Notes: generated from the letters alone by a model not told the origin. Shown: positions 1 to 9,523, counted from the stretch's first letter. The stretch: 64,000 bases of DNA from Pseudomonadota bacterium (GCA_009926615.1 RFOM01000006.1:20177-84176); one strand, 5' to 3'. Made by a program: numbers and translations.

Positions 1-1
1 T

Positions 2-886
2 GCAATTGTCAGAATTGTCAGTGCAAAAAAACAAATCGCAGCGCGTAAATCAGAATCTGCGGTGGCGTTGGTCGGCCAGCGGCAAACCAATGTATTTTCC
101 AAAGTTGCGGGGCGGGTGACTCAGCTGGCCGTCGAAGAAGGTCAACCGGTTAAGGCAGGTCAAACGCTTTTTCGGGTCGATCGCAGTGAGCCGGGAGAGT
201 CTTACCTGTCGGTGCCGGTGACCAGTCCTATCTCCGGTTGGGTCGGCCGATGGAATGTCACTGAAGGCACGCAGGTGTCGGTTCAGGATTCGGTTGTGCT
301 TGTTGTTGATGACCGCAAACTGATTGCCAACATTTATCTTCCGGTTCAGGAATGGCTTCAGGTGAAGTTGAATTCAAAAGTGAATATTCGGGTCAATGAG
401 CTGACGCGGTCTGCGCGGGTTTTGACCATTGCGCGCGCTGCCGAAGCCGGCAGCGGACGCGGCGGGCTGACTGTTGAACTGGACAATCAGGATCATGCTT
501 TCAAGTCCGGAGTGGTTGCACTTGCCTCTCTTGAGCTCGACACACGTGAAAGGCTTTTGCTGCCGGCATCGGCATTGCGTATTTCGGATCAGGGTGCTGC
601 GGTTTTTCGTATTGAAGAAGGCAAGGCAAAGCGCATCAAAGTGACCTATGCCCTGTTCAACAATGATCAGGTGGAAATCCTTTCGGGGATCAGTGCAAAT
701 GATCAGGTTGTCAGTGTGGGGGCTCATCAGCTTTTTGAAGGTGCCGAAGTTAAAGCTGAGGAAGATTCTCCCGCAGCTGCGCCTGTAACCGGTGAGCGCA
801 GCGAACGCGGCGAAAAAGAAGGGCGCGGAGAACGCGGCGAAAAGGGAGGGCGCGGAAAAAATGCCCGCGGGGAGCCTAAGCAATGA
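2..886 (+). CDS. RND efflux periplasmic adaptor (membrane fusion protein), 5' truncated
   Basis: The frame is open to the left edge of the window, so the true start lies outside. The visible part has a biotinyl/lipoyl-like half motif (KVAGRVTQLAVEEGQPVKAG, then PISGWVGRWNVTEGTQV), followed by beta-barrel and membrane-proximal segments as in HlyD/AcrA-type adaptors. It would bridge the inner-membrane pump encoded next to an outer-membrane channel. The stop overlaps the start of the pump gene by 4 bases (ATGA), which implies translational coupling. The last 30 or so residues are a low-complexity tail of Gly, Glu, Arg and Lys (repeats like GERGEK), not usual for the family. Family assignment rests on domain pattern and on the pump next door. 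Confidence 0.88.
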   Translation, partial: AIVRIVSAKKQIAARKSESAVALVGQRQTNVFSKVAGRVTQLAVEEGQPVKAGQTLFRVDRSEPGESYLSVPVTSPISGWVGRWNVTEGTQVSVQDSVVLVVDDRKLIANIYLPVQEWLQVKLNSKVNIRVNELTRSARVLTIARAAEAGSGRGGLTVELDNQDHAFKSGVVALASLELDTRERLLLPASALRISDQGAAVFRIEEGKAKRIKVTYALFNNDQVEILSGISANDQVVSVGAHQLFEGAEVKAEEDSPAAAPVTGERSERGEKEGRGERGEKGGRGKNARGEPKQ

Positions 887-3800
887 ATCTTCCGCAGATC
901 TCCATCCAGCGTCCGATTTTCATTACGATGGTCACCACGTTTTTGCTTGTGCTTGGTCTGTTGGGCTTCAACCGGCTCTCTCTCGATTTGTACCCGAGCC
1001 TGACCTATCCGGTGCTTTCGGTGCGCACCGACTTCAAAGGAGCTGCTCCCGAAGAAATTGAGCAGCTGCTTTCGCGGCCGATTGAAGATGCCCTGAGCAC
1101 GGTTGCCGATGTGGCTACAATTCGTTCCGTGAGCCGCGAAGGAACCTCAATCGTAATTCTTGAATTCAATCAGGGCGCAGATATTAAGTTTCAGGAAATG
1201 CAGGTGCGTGCAAAGGTCGGCAATATCCGCAGACGCCTGCCTGAAGCAGCGTCAGAGCCGGTGGTGGCGCGGCAGGACCCCGACGATACGCCGATCATTG
1301 AAATTGCGATGACCGGAAAGCGCCCCTCATCGGAGCTTTCAAAGCTTGCGGAAGATGTTGTCGCCCGCCGGATCCGGCAAATCGAAGGTGTGGGAGATGT
1401 CAGCCTGCGCGGCGAACGCAAGGAAGAAATTCAGGTTGAATTGAATCCGGTTGCTCTGCAGGTCTGGCGGCTGAATGCAACAGACATTGTGCAGGCCATC
1501 GGCAAGTCCAATAGAAATGAGCCGGTCGGCAAACTCGAAGGAAAAGAACGCACATGGGTCTTGCGATCGGTCGGCGCAGCAAAGACGATCGAGGATTTGC
1601 GCAACACACCCGTCGGACGTGCGGCGAGCGGCTTGCCCCTGCAGCTGCGTGATGTCGCCGAAGTCACCGAGGGCTACGCCGAGCGTGACAATATCAGTAA
1701 ATTGGGTACGCGAGACTCTTTTGAACCTTCGGTCATTCTCGAAATCGTCAAACAGTCGGGCGAAAACACGGTCGCAGTTGTCGATAAAATTCGCGGTATT
1801 TTAAAAGAAATGGAAAGTCTGTTGCCGGATGATGTTTCGCTGCACGTGATTCGTGACAACTCCACATTGATCCGCTCCAACGTTGCCGATGTTCAGGAAA
1901 GTCTGATTATTGCCTGCGCGTTGACAATCATAGTGGTGCTTTTGTTTATGCGCAGCCCGCGCAGTACGGTCACCACTGGTCTTGCGTTGCCGAGCAGTGT
2001 AATCACCACGTTTGCGATGATGGCAGCGGCCGGTTTTTCAATGAATGTAATGACGCTGCTGGCGCTGTCGCTTTCAATTGGATTGTTGGTTGATGATGCC
2101 ATAGTGGTGCGCGAAAATATTTACCGGCATCTGCAGATGCCCGATGCGGATCCGCGCAAAGCTGCTCTCGAAGGAACCAACGAGGTTGTTCTCGCTGTGC
2201 TCGCGACCACGCTCGTGGTTGTCGCGGTGTTTTTGCCGGTCGGATTCATGAGCGGCGTGACGGGGCAGTTCTTTAAACCGTTTGCGCTTACAGTCGTGTT
2301 CGCCATGCTGGTGTCGCTGTGGGATGCAGTCACCATGGGGCCGATGCTGTCGGCATATTTTGCAAATATTCCGCATCCGGTTCAGGAGTGGAAAAAGTTC
2401 GGCGCGACGGGGCTTAAAATCAACAGCGCACTGGAAGGCTTTGAACACAGTTTTGAGCGCCTCGCATTGCGTTATCAGAGAACTCTGGTTTTCCTGCTTA
2501 AAAAGCCTTGGATTGCAGCTCTTATTGCGGTTGTCTCAATCGCCGTTGCCGCTGCAGGATTTTTCTTTGTCGAAAAAAGTTTTTTGCCCACCCAGCTCGG
2601 AGAAACGTTTACCGCACAGCTCGACGGTCCGCCGTCGTTGCGTCCCGAGGCTGTGGAGCCGATGGGAGATGTTTTGCACGAACGCCTGAAGACCATCGAT
2701 GCGATTGATTTGTGGACAATCAGCACGGGGACAAATGCGTGGGGGCTGGCAAACATCAGAGTCAATGTTCACATTGCAGATCGGTTCGCGAAGTCACAAA
2801 AAATGCTGGCGCGCGTGCGTCAGGATGTGCGTCAGGCACTTTCGGGTTTTGCAGGCTACACAGTGCGCATCAATGAACCGGCAGATCCGCTGTCGAGTGG
2901 CGGCGCACGATTTCAGCCGGTGGCGGTGATTGTGGCCGGTGACAATCAGACAGAGCTGATGGAACTGGCCAAGCGCGTGCGTTCCGAACTGCAGCAGACC
3001 AAAGGCATCAGTGATGCGCAGCCTCTGCAGGAGGACGGCGTTCCTGAAGTGGTTTTTAAACCCAATCCGCAGCTCACCGCACAGTACGGTCTGACCAACG
3101 ACGTGCTGCTCTCGCAGCTGGCGGTTTGGGTTCAGGGCGACGCGACCAACGATCTTTCGAAGGGAGATGAAAAAATTCCTGTTCGCGTCAGATTGCGTGA
3201 TGCGCGTTATTCCACACCCTACAAACTCGCGCATCAGGGAATTGTTGTCAGGTCCGGCGGCGGATCGGCGGTTGTTCCGTTGGGCAACATGATAAACATT
3301 GAAATGGGTTCAGGCCCCGCAACCATCATCCGCGAAAACCGGCAGCGCGTCTTGCGCATCGGCGGCAACATTCTTCCGGATGCGGCATTGGGGTCTGTCG
3401 TTGCCGAACTCAAGGAGCGTCTCGGGGATATTCCCCTGAGTTCCGGACAGTCGTTGACCGTCAAAGGTCAGAATCAGCAAATGGATGAGTTGTTTCGGAA
3501 TTTGGCCGTTGCGCTCGCACTCGGACTTGTGTTCGTTTACATGGTGCTCGCGTCACTGTTTGAATCTTTTTTGCAGCCGTTTACCGTGATGCTGGCAATT
3601 CCGCTGGCCGCAACGGGCGCTGTGCTTGCACTTCTGGCAACTCAGTTTCCGCTCGATCTGTACGGCGGCATCGGGGTTATTTTGCTTGCCGGTATTTGCG
3701 CCAAAAACAGTATTCTGCTGATTGATTTTGCCATGCAAAAGATCCGCTCCGGCGAGCAGGCGGCAGACGCGATCGTCAGCTCGGCTCCGCTGCGGCTCAG

Positions 3801-4005
3801 GCCGATTCTGATGACCTCGGTGGCGATGATTGTAGGAATGCTTCCGGTGGCGACAGGCTGGGGCGCCGGCGGTGCAGCGCGCATGCCGCTTGGAATTGCG
3901 ACCATCGGCGGTGTGGTGAGTTCAACGCTTTTGACTTTGTTTGTTGTGCCGAACTTTTTTGTGTTCATTGAGAAGATGAGACGGATAAAATCGCAGGCCC
4001 CTTAG
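883..4005 (+). CDS. RND efflux pump, inner-membrane transporter (AcrB/HAE1-like)
   Basis: A 1040-residue protein, the usual RND length. It starts with the typical NLPQISIQRPIFITMV helix 1 region, has two large periplasmic loops and about 12 membrane segments in two halves. Helix 4 carries the proton-relay aspartate pair (LSIGLLVDDAIVV, D404-D405), which matches the essential pair of AcrB. It is a proton-driven trimeric exporter of drugs, detergents or other amphiphiles. The substrate cannot be read from sequence; the heavy-metal subclass is less likely because HAE1 features dominate. It is coupled to the adaptor by a 4-base overlap. No outer-membrane factor follows, so that gene is either upstream of the window or elsewhere. 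Confidence 0.93.
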   Translation: MNLPQISIQRPIFITMVTTFLLVLGLLGFNRLSLDLYPSLTYPVLSVRTDFKGAAPEEIEQLLSRPIEDALSTVADVATIRSVSREGTSIVILEFNQGADIKFQEMQVRAKVGNIRRRLPEAASEPVVARQDPDDTPIIEIAMTGKRPSSELSKLAEDVVARRIRQIEGVGDVSLRGERKEEIQVELNPVALQVWRLNATDIVQAIGKSNRNEPVGKLEGKERTWVLRSVGAAKTIEDLRNTPVGRAASGLPLQLRDVAEVTEGYAERDNISKLGTRDSFEPSVILEIVKQSGENTVAVVDKIRGILKEMESLLPDDVSLHVIRDNSTLIRSNVADVQESLIIACALTIIVVLLFMRSPRSTVTTGLALPSSVITTFAMMAAAGFSMNVMTLLALSLSIGLLVDDAIVVRENIYRHLQMPDADPRKAALEGTNEVVLAVLATTLVVVAVFLPVGFMSGVTGQFFKPFALTVVFAMLVSLWDAVTMGPMLSAYFANIPHPVQEWKKFGATGLKINSALEGFEHSFERLALRYQRTLVFLLKKPWIAALIAVVSIAVAAAGFFFVEKSFLPTQLGETFTAQLDGPPSLRPEAVEPMGDVLHERLKTIDAIDLWTISTGTNAWGLANIRVNVHIADRFAKSQKMLARVRQDVRQALSGFAGYTVRINEPADPLSSGGARFQPVAVIVAGDNQTELMELAKRVRSELQQTKGISDAQPLQEDGVPEVVFKPNPQLTAQYGLTNDVLLSQLAVWVQGDATNDLSKGDEKIPVRVRLRDARYSTPYKLAHQGIVVRSGGGSAVVPLGNMINIEMGSGPATIIRENRQRVLRIGGNILPDAALGSVVAELKERLGDIPLSSGQSLTVKGQNQQMDELFRNLAVALALGLVFVYMVLASLFESFLQPFTVMLAIPLAATGAVLALLATQFPLDLYGGIGVILLAGICAKNSILLIDFAMQKIRSGEQAADAIVSSAPLRLRPILMTSVAMIVGMLPVATGWGAGGAARMPLGIATIGGVVSSTLLTLFVVPNFFVFIEKMRRIKSQAP

Positions 4006-4400
4006 ATTTCTCCGATTGCGTCACGCCAATGAACAGCTCGAATCCGACCAAACTTTTGTGGTTTTGGGTCACGTGAGAGAAGAAAAAATCTGAATCCGGA
4101 AAATCGGACAAGAAAAGTTGAAGTGAACGAATGTCATCTTCGGTCACAAGACTTGTCGATTTTATCTCAATGAGTGTCTCTTCGAGAATCTGATACCAAG
4201 ACTGAACCTAAAACGCTGTGGCACCTTATGAGTTTCGAGCCAGTCGAGCTTCAGTTCCGAGGTCGAGAAGGTTGAACCAGAGAGTCGTGTCGCTTGAAAA
4301 AGCCGAACGCAGTAGAGTGCTTTTTCCAGTGCCACGAGCTCCGAAGAGAAAAAACTACTTTTTCTCGGGATGTTAACGAATCTTTGGAAAATACTCCAAA
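4006..4400 (-). pseudogene. Relic of an AAA_14/DUF4143-family P-loop ATPase
   Basis: No intact gene lies here, but the minus strand reads as two separate pieces of one family. From about 4396 to 4229 one frame gives EYFPKIR, two in-frame stops, then FFLFGARGTGKSTLLRSAF with a perfect Walker A (4319-4342) and LWFNLLDLG, as in the N-terminus of AAA_14 ATPases. From about 4196 down another stretch gives ETLIEIKSTSLVTEDDIRSL, which matches the C-terminal nuclease-like DUF4143 tail. The 250 or so residues expected between them are missing. This is read directly by translation; the family call is from memory of the motifs. The C-terminal piece runs into the 3' end of the RND gene on the other strand. 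Confidence 0.72.
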
Positions 4401-4610
4401 TTTATCCTCCAAAAAAGGAGTAGGCTCTGGAAGTTCCCATTTTGCATTTAATTTCGTCCTGCAAGTGCTGCACCGATAGTCGCAGGAATTGCCTGTGCGG
4501 TAAAACCAAGCTGACTTCGCAGCAGGTGAAGATAGTCTGTTTTTTTGGTGTCTTAGCAAAATCCCTAAATCAGCCGAATTTTCTGACGACCTTACACTCA
4601 GGAGGGTGTC
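4401..4610. other. Non-coding gap before the protease gene
   Basis: I find no convincing gene here. It presumably holds the promoter of the protease gene that starts at 4611. A strong ribosome binding site (AGGAGG, about 4601-4606) sits just before that start. Part of it may be further decayed sequence of the adjacent ATPase relic. Confidence 0.5.
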
Positions 4611-5906
4611 ATGAAAAAACATCCAAGCTCCTTAAAGTTTTTACTTGGAATTTCGGTGGCAGCCGTGATGACGGCCTGCGGCGTGGACGGAGAACAGTCT
4701 ATGGCTCCGCTTGCGCAGCAGTCCGATATCAAACCCGAGGCACAGCGTTCTGAAGGTGAAGAATCAGTCGGATTTGTGGCCTCGTCGGGAACGACTCAGA
4801 CTGACGGTTCCTTGTGGAGTACTTTTTTTAATACGAAATCCCCCGAACACTGGGACTATACAAAGTATGACCCATTCGGAAGAGTTCCCGATTCGCCGTG
4901 GCTGTATGAACCCAAAAATCACACCGCTGCATTGGGTTCCTTTAAACGCTCTTATTTCACCGAATCAAAGCAGACCTGCTCGGGTGCGCTTGTTCATCAG
5001 CGTTCCGGAAGCAAATATAATATCTATTATTTGACCGCACACCATTGCCTGTATGACGTGAATCCGCTCGGAGAACGACAAAACGGCCGTTCGAGTCAAA
5101 TGGAACTCAGTTCGTTCGATTATTCACAGGATATTCGCGGCGGATATTTTGAGTTCAATAATTCTTTCAGGGTTTCCGGCATGAGCGGCACCAATATTAA
5201 AACAAAATCATGGCGCCTTTCGGGCAATAAAGAGACATTGGCGATTCCGCATGTGGAGATATACGAAAACAGTGATGTGATTCGCATACCGTACAAGCTT
5301 GACGCAGATTCGGCCGGCAATTCACTGCCTCTGTGCGGCAGTGTCAGCGCACCCGCAGACAAAACGTTCGGTTCGTCGAACACGGATGTGCGTTTGCTCG
5401 TCGGTTATAATTCGAACTTGACTTCAAAGCGCCTTGAAATTGAGAGAATGAACGGAAAACACAATTTGCAGGGAAAAATTACAGGCGAATACAGAGCTGC
5501 GACAAGTTTTGCAGACATCAGGGATTACGTTTTCAAATCGATGATGTTTGGATCTGCGGTCACTTATTATGGTTACAATATGTATTTCAACGGGGGAGCG
5601 GAAGGGTCCGATTCGGGTGCTCCTGTTTTCTACGGGCAACAAAGCCCCTCGGCGAACACTCTTGGAAAATCCGGCGGGTCATTTGTTTCCGGAGCCGACA
5701 AACTTGCGGAGCATTGGAAAATTGAATCGATTGATTGTGTGTCGGGTGTTGTGTCGCGCATTTTGTCGCAGCCCAAGTTGAGAGTGTCGGATTCTGCAAT
5801 CGGCGGCCTTTGGCGGCAGTTGGTCACTCAGTTGACAGATGTCGGGCAAGAAACTGTAACGATCATTCAGGAAGTGAAAGACAGCGGACGTTGGTCTCAA
5901 CTTTAA
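4611..5906 (+). CDS. Secreted trypsin-like serine protease, lysyl-endopeptidase-like
   Basis: 431 residues. The N-terminus (MKKHPSSLKFLLGISVAAVM, then TACG) is a signal peptide with a possible lipobox Cys near residue 23. A chymotrypsin-fold catalytic set is visible: His in TAHHC (H145), a candidate Asp in ENSDVIRIP, and the nucleophile in GSDSGAP (S335). The arrangement CSGALVHQ...YLTAHHC resembles the Achromobacter lysyl endopeptidase branch of S1 more than trypsin itself. The protein would act at the cell surface or outside the cell. The start is fixed by the strong AGGAGG site. The genes at 5930 and 7057 follow on the same strand and are also exported. Confidence 0.85.
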   Translation: MKKHPSSLKFLLGISVAAVMTACGVDGEQSMAPLAQQSDIKPEAQRSEGEESVGFVASSGTTQTDGSLWSTFFNTKSPEHWDYTKYDPFGRVPDSPWLYEPKNHTAALGSFKRSYFTESKQTCSGALVHQRSGSKYNIYYLTAHHCLYDVNPLGERQNGRSSQMELSSFDYSQDIRGGYFEFNNSFRVSGMSGTNIKTKSWRLSGNKETLAIPHVEIYENSDVIRIPYKLDADSAGNSLPLCGSVSAPADKTFGSSNTDVRLLVGYNSNLTSKRLEIERMNGKHNLQGKITGEYRAATSFADIRDYVFKSMMFGSAVTYYGYNMYFNGGAEGSDSGAPVFYGQQSPSANTLGKSGGSFVSGADKLAEHWKIESIDCVSGVVSRILSQPKLRVSDSAIGGLWRQLVTQLTDVGQETVTIIQEVKDSGRWSQL

Positions 5907-5929
5907 GTTGGGGCCACCGAGGGGGGCGT

Positions 5930-6865
5930 ATGTCGGGAGATTTTAAAATAATCATCGTTGCGGTCTCAGCGATCTGGATGCCGGCATTTGCCGGATCCGT
6001 CGGAGGCAATGCTGCCGCAGTGCAGGCTTCAAGCTCCACAAACTGCGATGACCGGACGCGTTTCATCAATTGCACCGAAACCGCCAAGAATCACATCCTT
6101 GATAAATGCCATGTGGTCATTCACAGGGACAAAAGAACGGATTGTACATGGCAATCCTGCGGATATATGAGTGTTGTTCAAAAGAGCCCTTCAGCTCAGG
6201 GCAGAAATTTAATTGAGTACGGTATGACAACATCAATTGACGCATTCGTCGGAGGTTCCCAGAATCCTCCTCCCGCCTCATGGGGTTGCGCCAGCGGATC
6301 CTGCAAGCCCAAGGCTCCCTATCCGCGGCACTATTACACAGTCAGAGAAGCTCTCGCGCTGCGAAGTAAATCGGACGGGTCTGAGGATGCAACCAAGATT
6401 GCGGAAATTCCGGAACAGGTGCTGAAGTCAAATCCGTATTTGGAATGCGCCACGCGGCCGCCTGTGCCCGCCGCTGAACTTGTTTATGTTTTTCTGAGCC
6501 GAAAGACCGACCTGCTGAACAATCAGACGGCCATCGGAATTATGGTTCCAAAGACCGAAGTTGCAAAGGCCTGTTCCAGCTTGCAGTTGTTCGACAAAGA
6601 CGGAGCCTGCAACGTAGGAACTAATTCGGTTTTTCCCGAAAAATCAGTCCCGCTGGCCAACTATCTGTCCGGAAAGCCGACGTGCGATACACTGACTGAA
6701 ACGCAAACAAGGTACAAATCTCTGACTGCGCCAAGAGGAGGAAAATGCGAATCCGAAGTTCAGACGCGGAAAAAGAACTGCATGTTGGTCAATGGTATTA
6801 AAACTTATGATTTAAGCTGGTCCGCGTGGTCTCCCCAAAACTATATCTTCAGCAGTTGCAGATAA
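5930..6865 (+). CDS. Secreted Cys-rich protein of unknown function
   Basis: 311 residues. I chose the ATG at 5930 because it follows a GGGGGG-rich ribosome binding site and gives a clean signal peptide (KIIIVAVSAIWMPAFAG); the frame is open further upstream only inside the protease gene. The mature protein is rich in paired cysteines. The C-terminus (CESEVQTRKKNC, then SWSAWSPQNYIFSSC) resembles a short Cys/Trp repeat (C..E.QTR..C..G....W....Y...C) that I recall from secreted proteins of Bdellovibrio-like bacteria and that loosely recalls thrombospondin type 1. No enzyme motif is visible. It follows the protease by 23 bases and is probably co-transcribed. Confidence 0.7.
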   Translation: MSGDFKIIIVAVSAIWMPAFAGSVGGNAAAVQASSSTNCDDRTRFINCTETAKNHILDKCHVVIHRDKRTDCTWQSCGYMSVVQKSPSAQGRNLIEYGMTTSIDAFVGGSQNPPPASWGCASGSCKPKAPYPRHYYTVREALALRSKSDGSEDATKIAEIPEQVLKSNPYLECATRPPVPAAELVYVFLSRKTDLLNNQTAIGIMVPKTEVAKACSSLQLFDKDGACNVGTNSVFPEKSVPLANYLSGKPTCDTLTETQTRYKSLTAPRGGKCESEVQTRKKNCMLVNGIKTYDLSWSAWSPQNYIFSSCR

Positions 6866-6968
6866 TGCGCTTTTCAAACACTCCTGTCCGGCGGCATTGA
6901 GGGTTACTTTGCCAATGATGTGCGCGCCGTTGCTGCCTCGACACCACTCCTCCTTCTTTTCCATCCCG

Positions 6969-6987
6969 TTACATTTTCAGAATGTAA
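6969..6987. promoter_or_regulatory. Short inverted repeat upstream of 7057 gene
   Basis: A perfect 7-base dyad, TTACATT and AATGTAA, with a 5-base centre (TTCAG). It lies about 70 bases before the start of the gene at 7057, in the only non-coding gap of the neighbourhood. It could be an operator. There is no T-tract, so it is not a typical terminator. Confidence 0.35.
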
Positions 6988-7056
6988 AACTTCGGACTTG
7001 AGATTTTCTCTTCGTGCTGGGAGGGTTCTGCTTCTCAGAAGAGTCGGGGAGGATTG

Positions 7057-8349
7057 ATGACAGGGATCCTTCGGTCGATGTTGCGAAGCCGGCGTTCATT
7101 CCGGCAAATTTTCAGTTTTCGTTGTTTGCTGCTTTTCCTGCAATTCGCACCGACGACAGGCGCGGCGTGCGGATTGCCGGTGTGCGACATTCAGGCTGAA
7201 ATAAGGGTTTTCGAAGACAAAGGTCAGGGATACAGATTTCAGTATATTTCTAAACTAAGGAGTTCTTTTTCAAAAGAAAAAGACGAACAGAAGTTAAATA
7301 ACCTGCTGTCGTTTGCCAAAGAGGCAATCGCTGTGATCAGCCGGCTCAAAGATGAGGACTATGTTCTTCGCGAAGCAAAGTCGCTCAAAGATCAGACTCT
7401 CTTTTCTCTCCTTCAGTGGGTTTGGCGCGACTGTGAGCGTCTGGGGAATGCTTATGGACAACTTGCCGGCGAGGCACAAAGGTATGCGGCGCTCGATTTT
7501 TTTCTCCGCAAAGTGCCGGAATTCCGCAGCGAAGAGCTGATAAAAAATCTTGTCTGCTTTGCCCAATCCGCGGAAAAGTCAAGCCGGTTGGCGGGCGACC
7601 CCGAATACATTGCAAGGCATGCGCTGTCATTGGCCAGTGCACTCTCGATGCAATTTCTTGAGGTCTACAACGGCTGGGAAGGGGTCTTCCGGCTGACACA
7701 CATCGACGGCCCGTTGAACGAAGAACTTGAAAAGCTGAAGTTGATTCTGTTTTCGAGCGGCGGAGAACTTGGGATCGTTGCAGCCATTGCCCATCCGACT
7801 TTTCCGCCGATGGTTTTTCAAAATGTCTCATTTCAGGGCGCTGCTCAGAATCTTGTCAGCAGGCAGTCTTTTGCATCGCAGGTGCCTTCGGTCATTGAGC
7901 TGAAATTCAATGAGTCTTTTACCGAGGTTTCAGGTTGGATTCTTGAACCTGTCCTGCTTGAAAAAACGTTTTTCACAGCAGTGCGAACGATTCGTGTTTC
8001 TGCGGCCACCGAACGTCCGTGCAGCGATGAACAATTCACCGGTCAATATCGAACGGTGCTCGCGGATCACGACGGAATTTTCAGTTTGCAAAAGATCGGT
8101 TCCGGTCAATACGCGGGGGCATTTTCAACTGGCGGAGGCGAGTTCAGACTTGCGTTTGCATTCGGTCGCTACAACACGGCAACCGGACGTGTGTCTTTTG
8201 TCAACATGCAGACAAGCGTGCCTTTGGTCTGGCGTTTGACCGCAGAATTGAATGATCAGAACCGGTGTCAGTTGACGGGTTGGGGGCTGTCTTCATTCAA
8301 TTCGGTTGCATACCCGATGTTGCTTCGAAAAATTGTTCCGGAAAATTGA
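7057..8349 (+). CDS. Exported protein of unknown function
   Basis: 430 residues from the ATG at 7057; a TTG just before it is also possible. GGGGAGG sits 5 bases upstream. The N-terminus is basic (LRSMLRSRRSFRQIF) then hydrophobic (CLLLFLQFAP), with likely cleavage near the first Cys residues, so it is probably secreted. The middle is rich in charged alpha-helix; the C-terminal 120 residues look beta-rich (FTGQYRTVLADHDGIFSLQK, GQYAGAFSTGG), perhaps a lipocalin-like or sandwich module. I do not recognise a family. It ends 52 bases before the polysaccharide operon and reads in the same direction. Confidence 0.7.
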   Translation: MTGILRSMLRSRRSFRQIFSFRCLLLFLQFAPTTGAACGLPVCDIQAEIRVFEDKGQGYRFQYISKLRSSFSKEKDEQKLNNLLSFAKEAIAVISRLKDEDYVLREAKSLKDQTLFSLLQWVWRDCERLGNAYGQLAGEAQRYAALDFFLRKVPEFRSEELIKNLVCFAQSAEKSSRLAGDPEYIARHALSLASALSMQFLEVYNGWEGVFRLTHIDGPLNEELEKLKLILFSSGGELGIVAAIAHPTFPPMVFQNVSFQGAAQNLVSRQSFASQVPSVIELKFNESFTEVSGWILEPVLLEKTFFTAVRTIRVSAATERPCSDEQFTGQYRTVLADHDGIFSLQKIGSGQYAGAFSTGGGEFRLAFAFGRYNTATGRVSFVNMQTSVPLVWRLTAELNDQNRCQLTGWGLSSFNSVAYPMLLRKIVPEN

Positions 8350-8401
8350 ATTGGGCGTGAGCCGAAGATTCGTATTCTTAAACGTTTGACTGGGGGAAGC
8401 C

Positions 8402-9523
8402 ATGTGGTTGATTCCGGCCGTGACTGCGATTTTTCTCCTGTGTGTATCATTTTTTTTCTTTCCGCTGATTTTTTTGTTTTTTATTCCGCAAAGCCGAAAG
8501 AGGAATGCATCTCTGAGTCTGCCACTGTCGGTTGACGTTCTTTTGCCGTGTCGCAACGAAGAGGTGACGTTGGCACTCACTCTGCGGAGTGTTTTTGAAG
8601 CGCGGGCTGAAATGCTTTCTTTGTTTCCCGATGTCCGGCTTCAGGTTATTTGCGGACTTGATGACTGCACCGACACAACCGAAGCAGTCGCAAAGAATCT
8701 TGGTGCGCAAGTTCATCATTTTAAACATCGCTCAAAATGGAAGGTTATCGCCGACCTGATTGAGCAGTCCTCTGCTGACTGGATCGCGTTGGCCGATTGC
8801 GGTGCTGTCTGGGACAGAAGATTTCTCAGGAATGTTGTTCCGTTCATGGCCAGCGCCGATGTTTCGGGCTTTGCTCCGTCATATTCCGCAGACGGCGCCG
8901 GACTCTTTGGACGAATCCATTGGGCTTTGGAGTCAATGCTGAAGTCTTTGGAAAATGTGGCCGGTGGTCCCGTCAGTGTTCATGGTGCGACAGTTCTTTA
9001 CCGGTCTGATGTTCTAAAGGATGCGTTGCACATTTTGGCCGGCAGGGTGTGGATTAACGATGACGTGACTCTTCCGCTGATCATCAGGGCATTGAATCCG
9101 GAAATGCGGATGATCTACAGCCGCAACCGGAAAATGGGATTCGTCGTGTGCGACCGCGCAAGCCGAAAACCCTCACAGGAGAACAATTCACGGCGAAGGG
9201 TCAGTCAGGGCAACATTCAATGGGTGTTTTTTCTGCTGCCGTTTGTGCGGCAACTCAATTCCATTGTGTTCGGCTTGGCGCAGCGGCGGGTGGTTCGGTT
9301 GTTCTGGGGAGTGGTTCCTGTGTCCTGCGCCGTTTCAGCAGGTTTATTTGCTTTTCAATACTTTCCTGCGGGAACACCCGTCAGGACATTCGCTGCGGCT
9401 CTTTCAGCGGCCGGTGTTCTTGCAGCGGCTCTTAAAATCAAAGGATTCGAGTCGTCGCTTGCGGCCCTTGCCGCGGCCGTTTTGCGTTCGCCTGAAAAAG
9501 TTGAGGACATCCGATGGAACTGA
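8402..9523 (+). CDS. Membrane-anchored family 2 glycosyltransferase
   Basis: 373 residues. An N-terminal hydrophobic helix (residues 3-30) is followed by a GT-A fold: DVLLPCRNEEVTLALTL, CGLDDCTDTTE, ADCGAVWD near the metal site, WINDDVTLP as the catalytic-acid region, and a late RRRVSQGNIQW matching the Q/RxxRW-type motif of processive or membrane GT2 enzymes. Two or three hydrophobic stretches follow (about residues 290-365). It probably adds a sugar to the lipid-linked repeat unit. It is the first gene of the plus-strand exopolysaccharide operon and overlaps the next gene by 10 bases. A GGGGGAAG site precedes the ATG. Donor sugar unknown. Confidence 0.85.
   Translation: MWLIPAVTAIFLLCVSFFFFPLIFLFFIPQSRKRNASLSLPLSVDVLLPCRNEEVTLALTLRSVFEARAEMLSLFPDVRLQVICGLDDCTDTTEAVAKNLGAQVHHFKHRSKWKVIADLIEQSSADWIALADCGAVWDRRFLRNVVPFMASADVSGFAPSYSADGAGLFGRIHWALESMLKSLENVAGGPVSVHGATVLYRSDVLKDALHILAGRVWINDDVTLPLIIRALNPEMRMIYSRNRKMGFVVCDRASRKPSQENNSRRRVSQGNIQWVFFLLPFVRQLNSIVFGLAQRRVVRLFWGVVPVSCAVSAGLFAFQYFPAGTPVRTFAAALSAAGVLAAALKIKGFESSLAALAAAVLRSPEKVEDIRWN

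Noticed and set aside
6812..6964. A 50-codon minus-strand frame beginning MEKKEEWCRGSNGAH that looks plausible as protein
   Set aside because: It overlaps the 3' end of the gene at 5930-6865 on the other strand, has no family match I know, and it is short.
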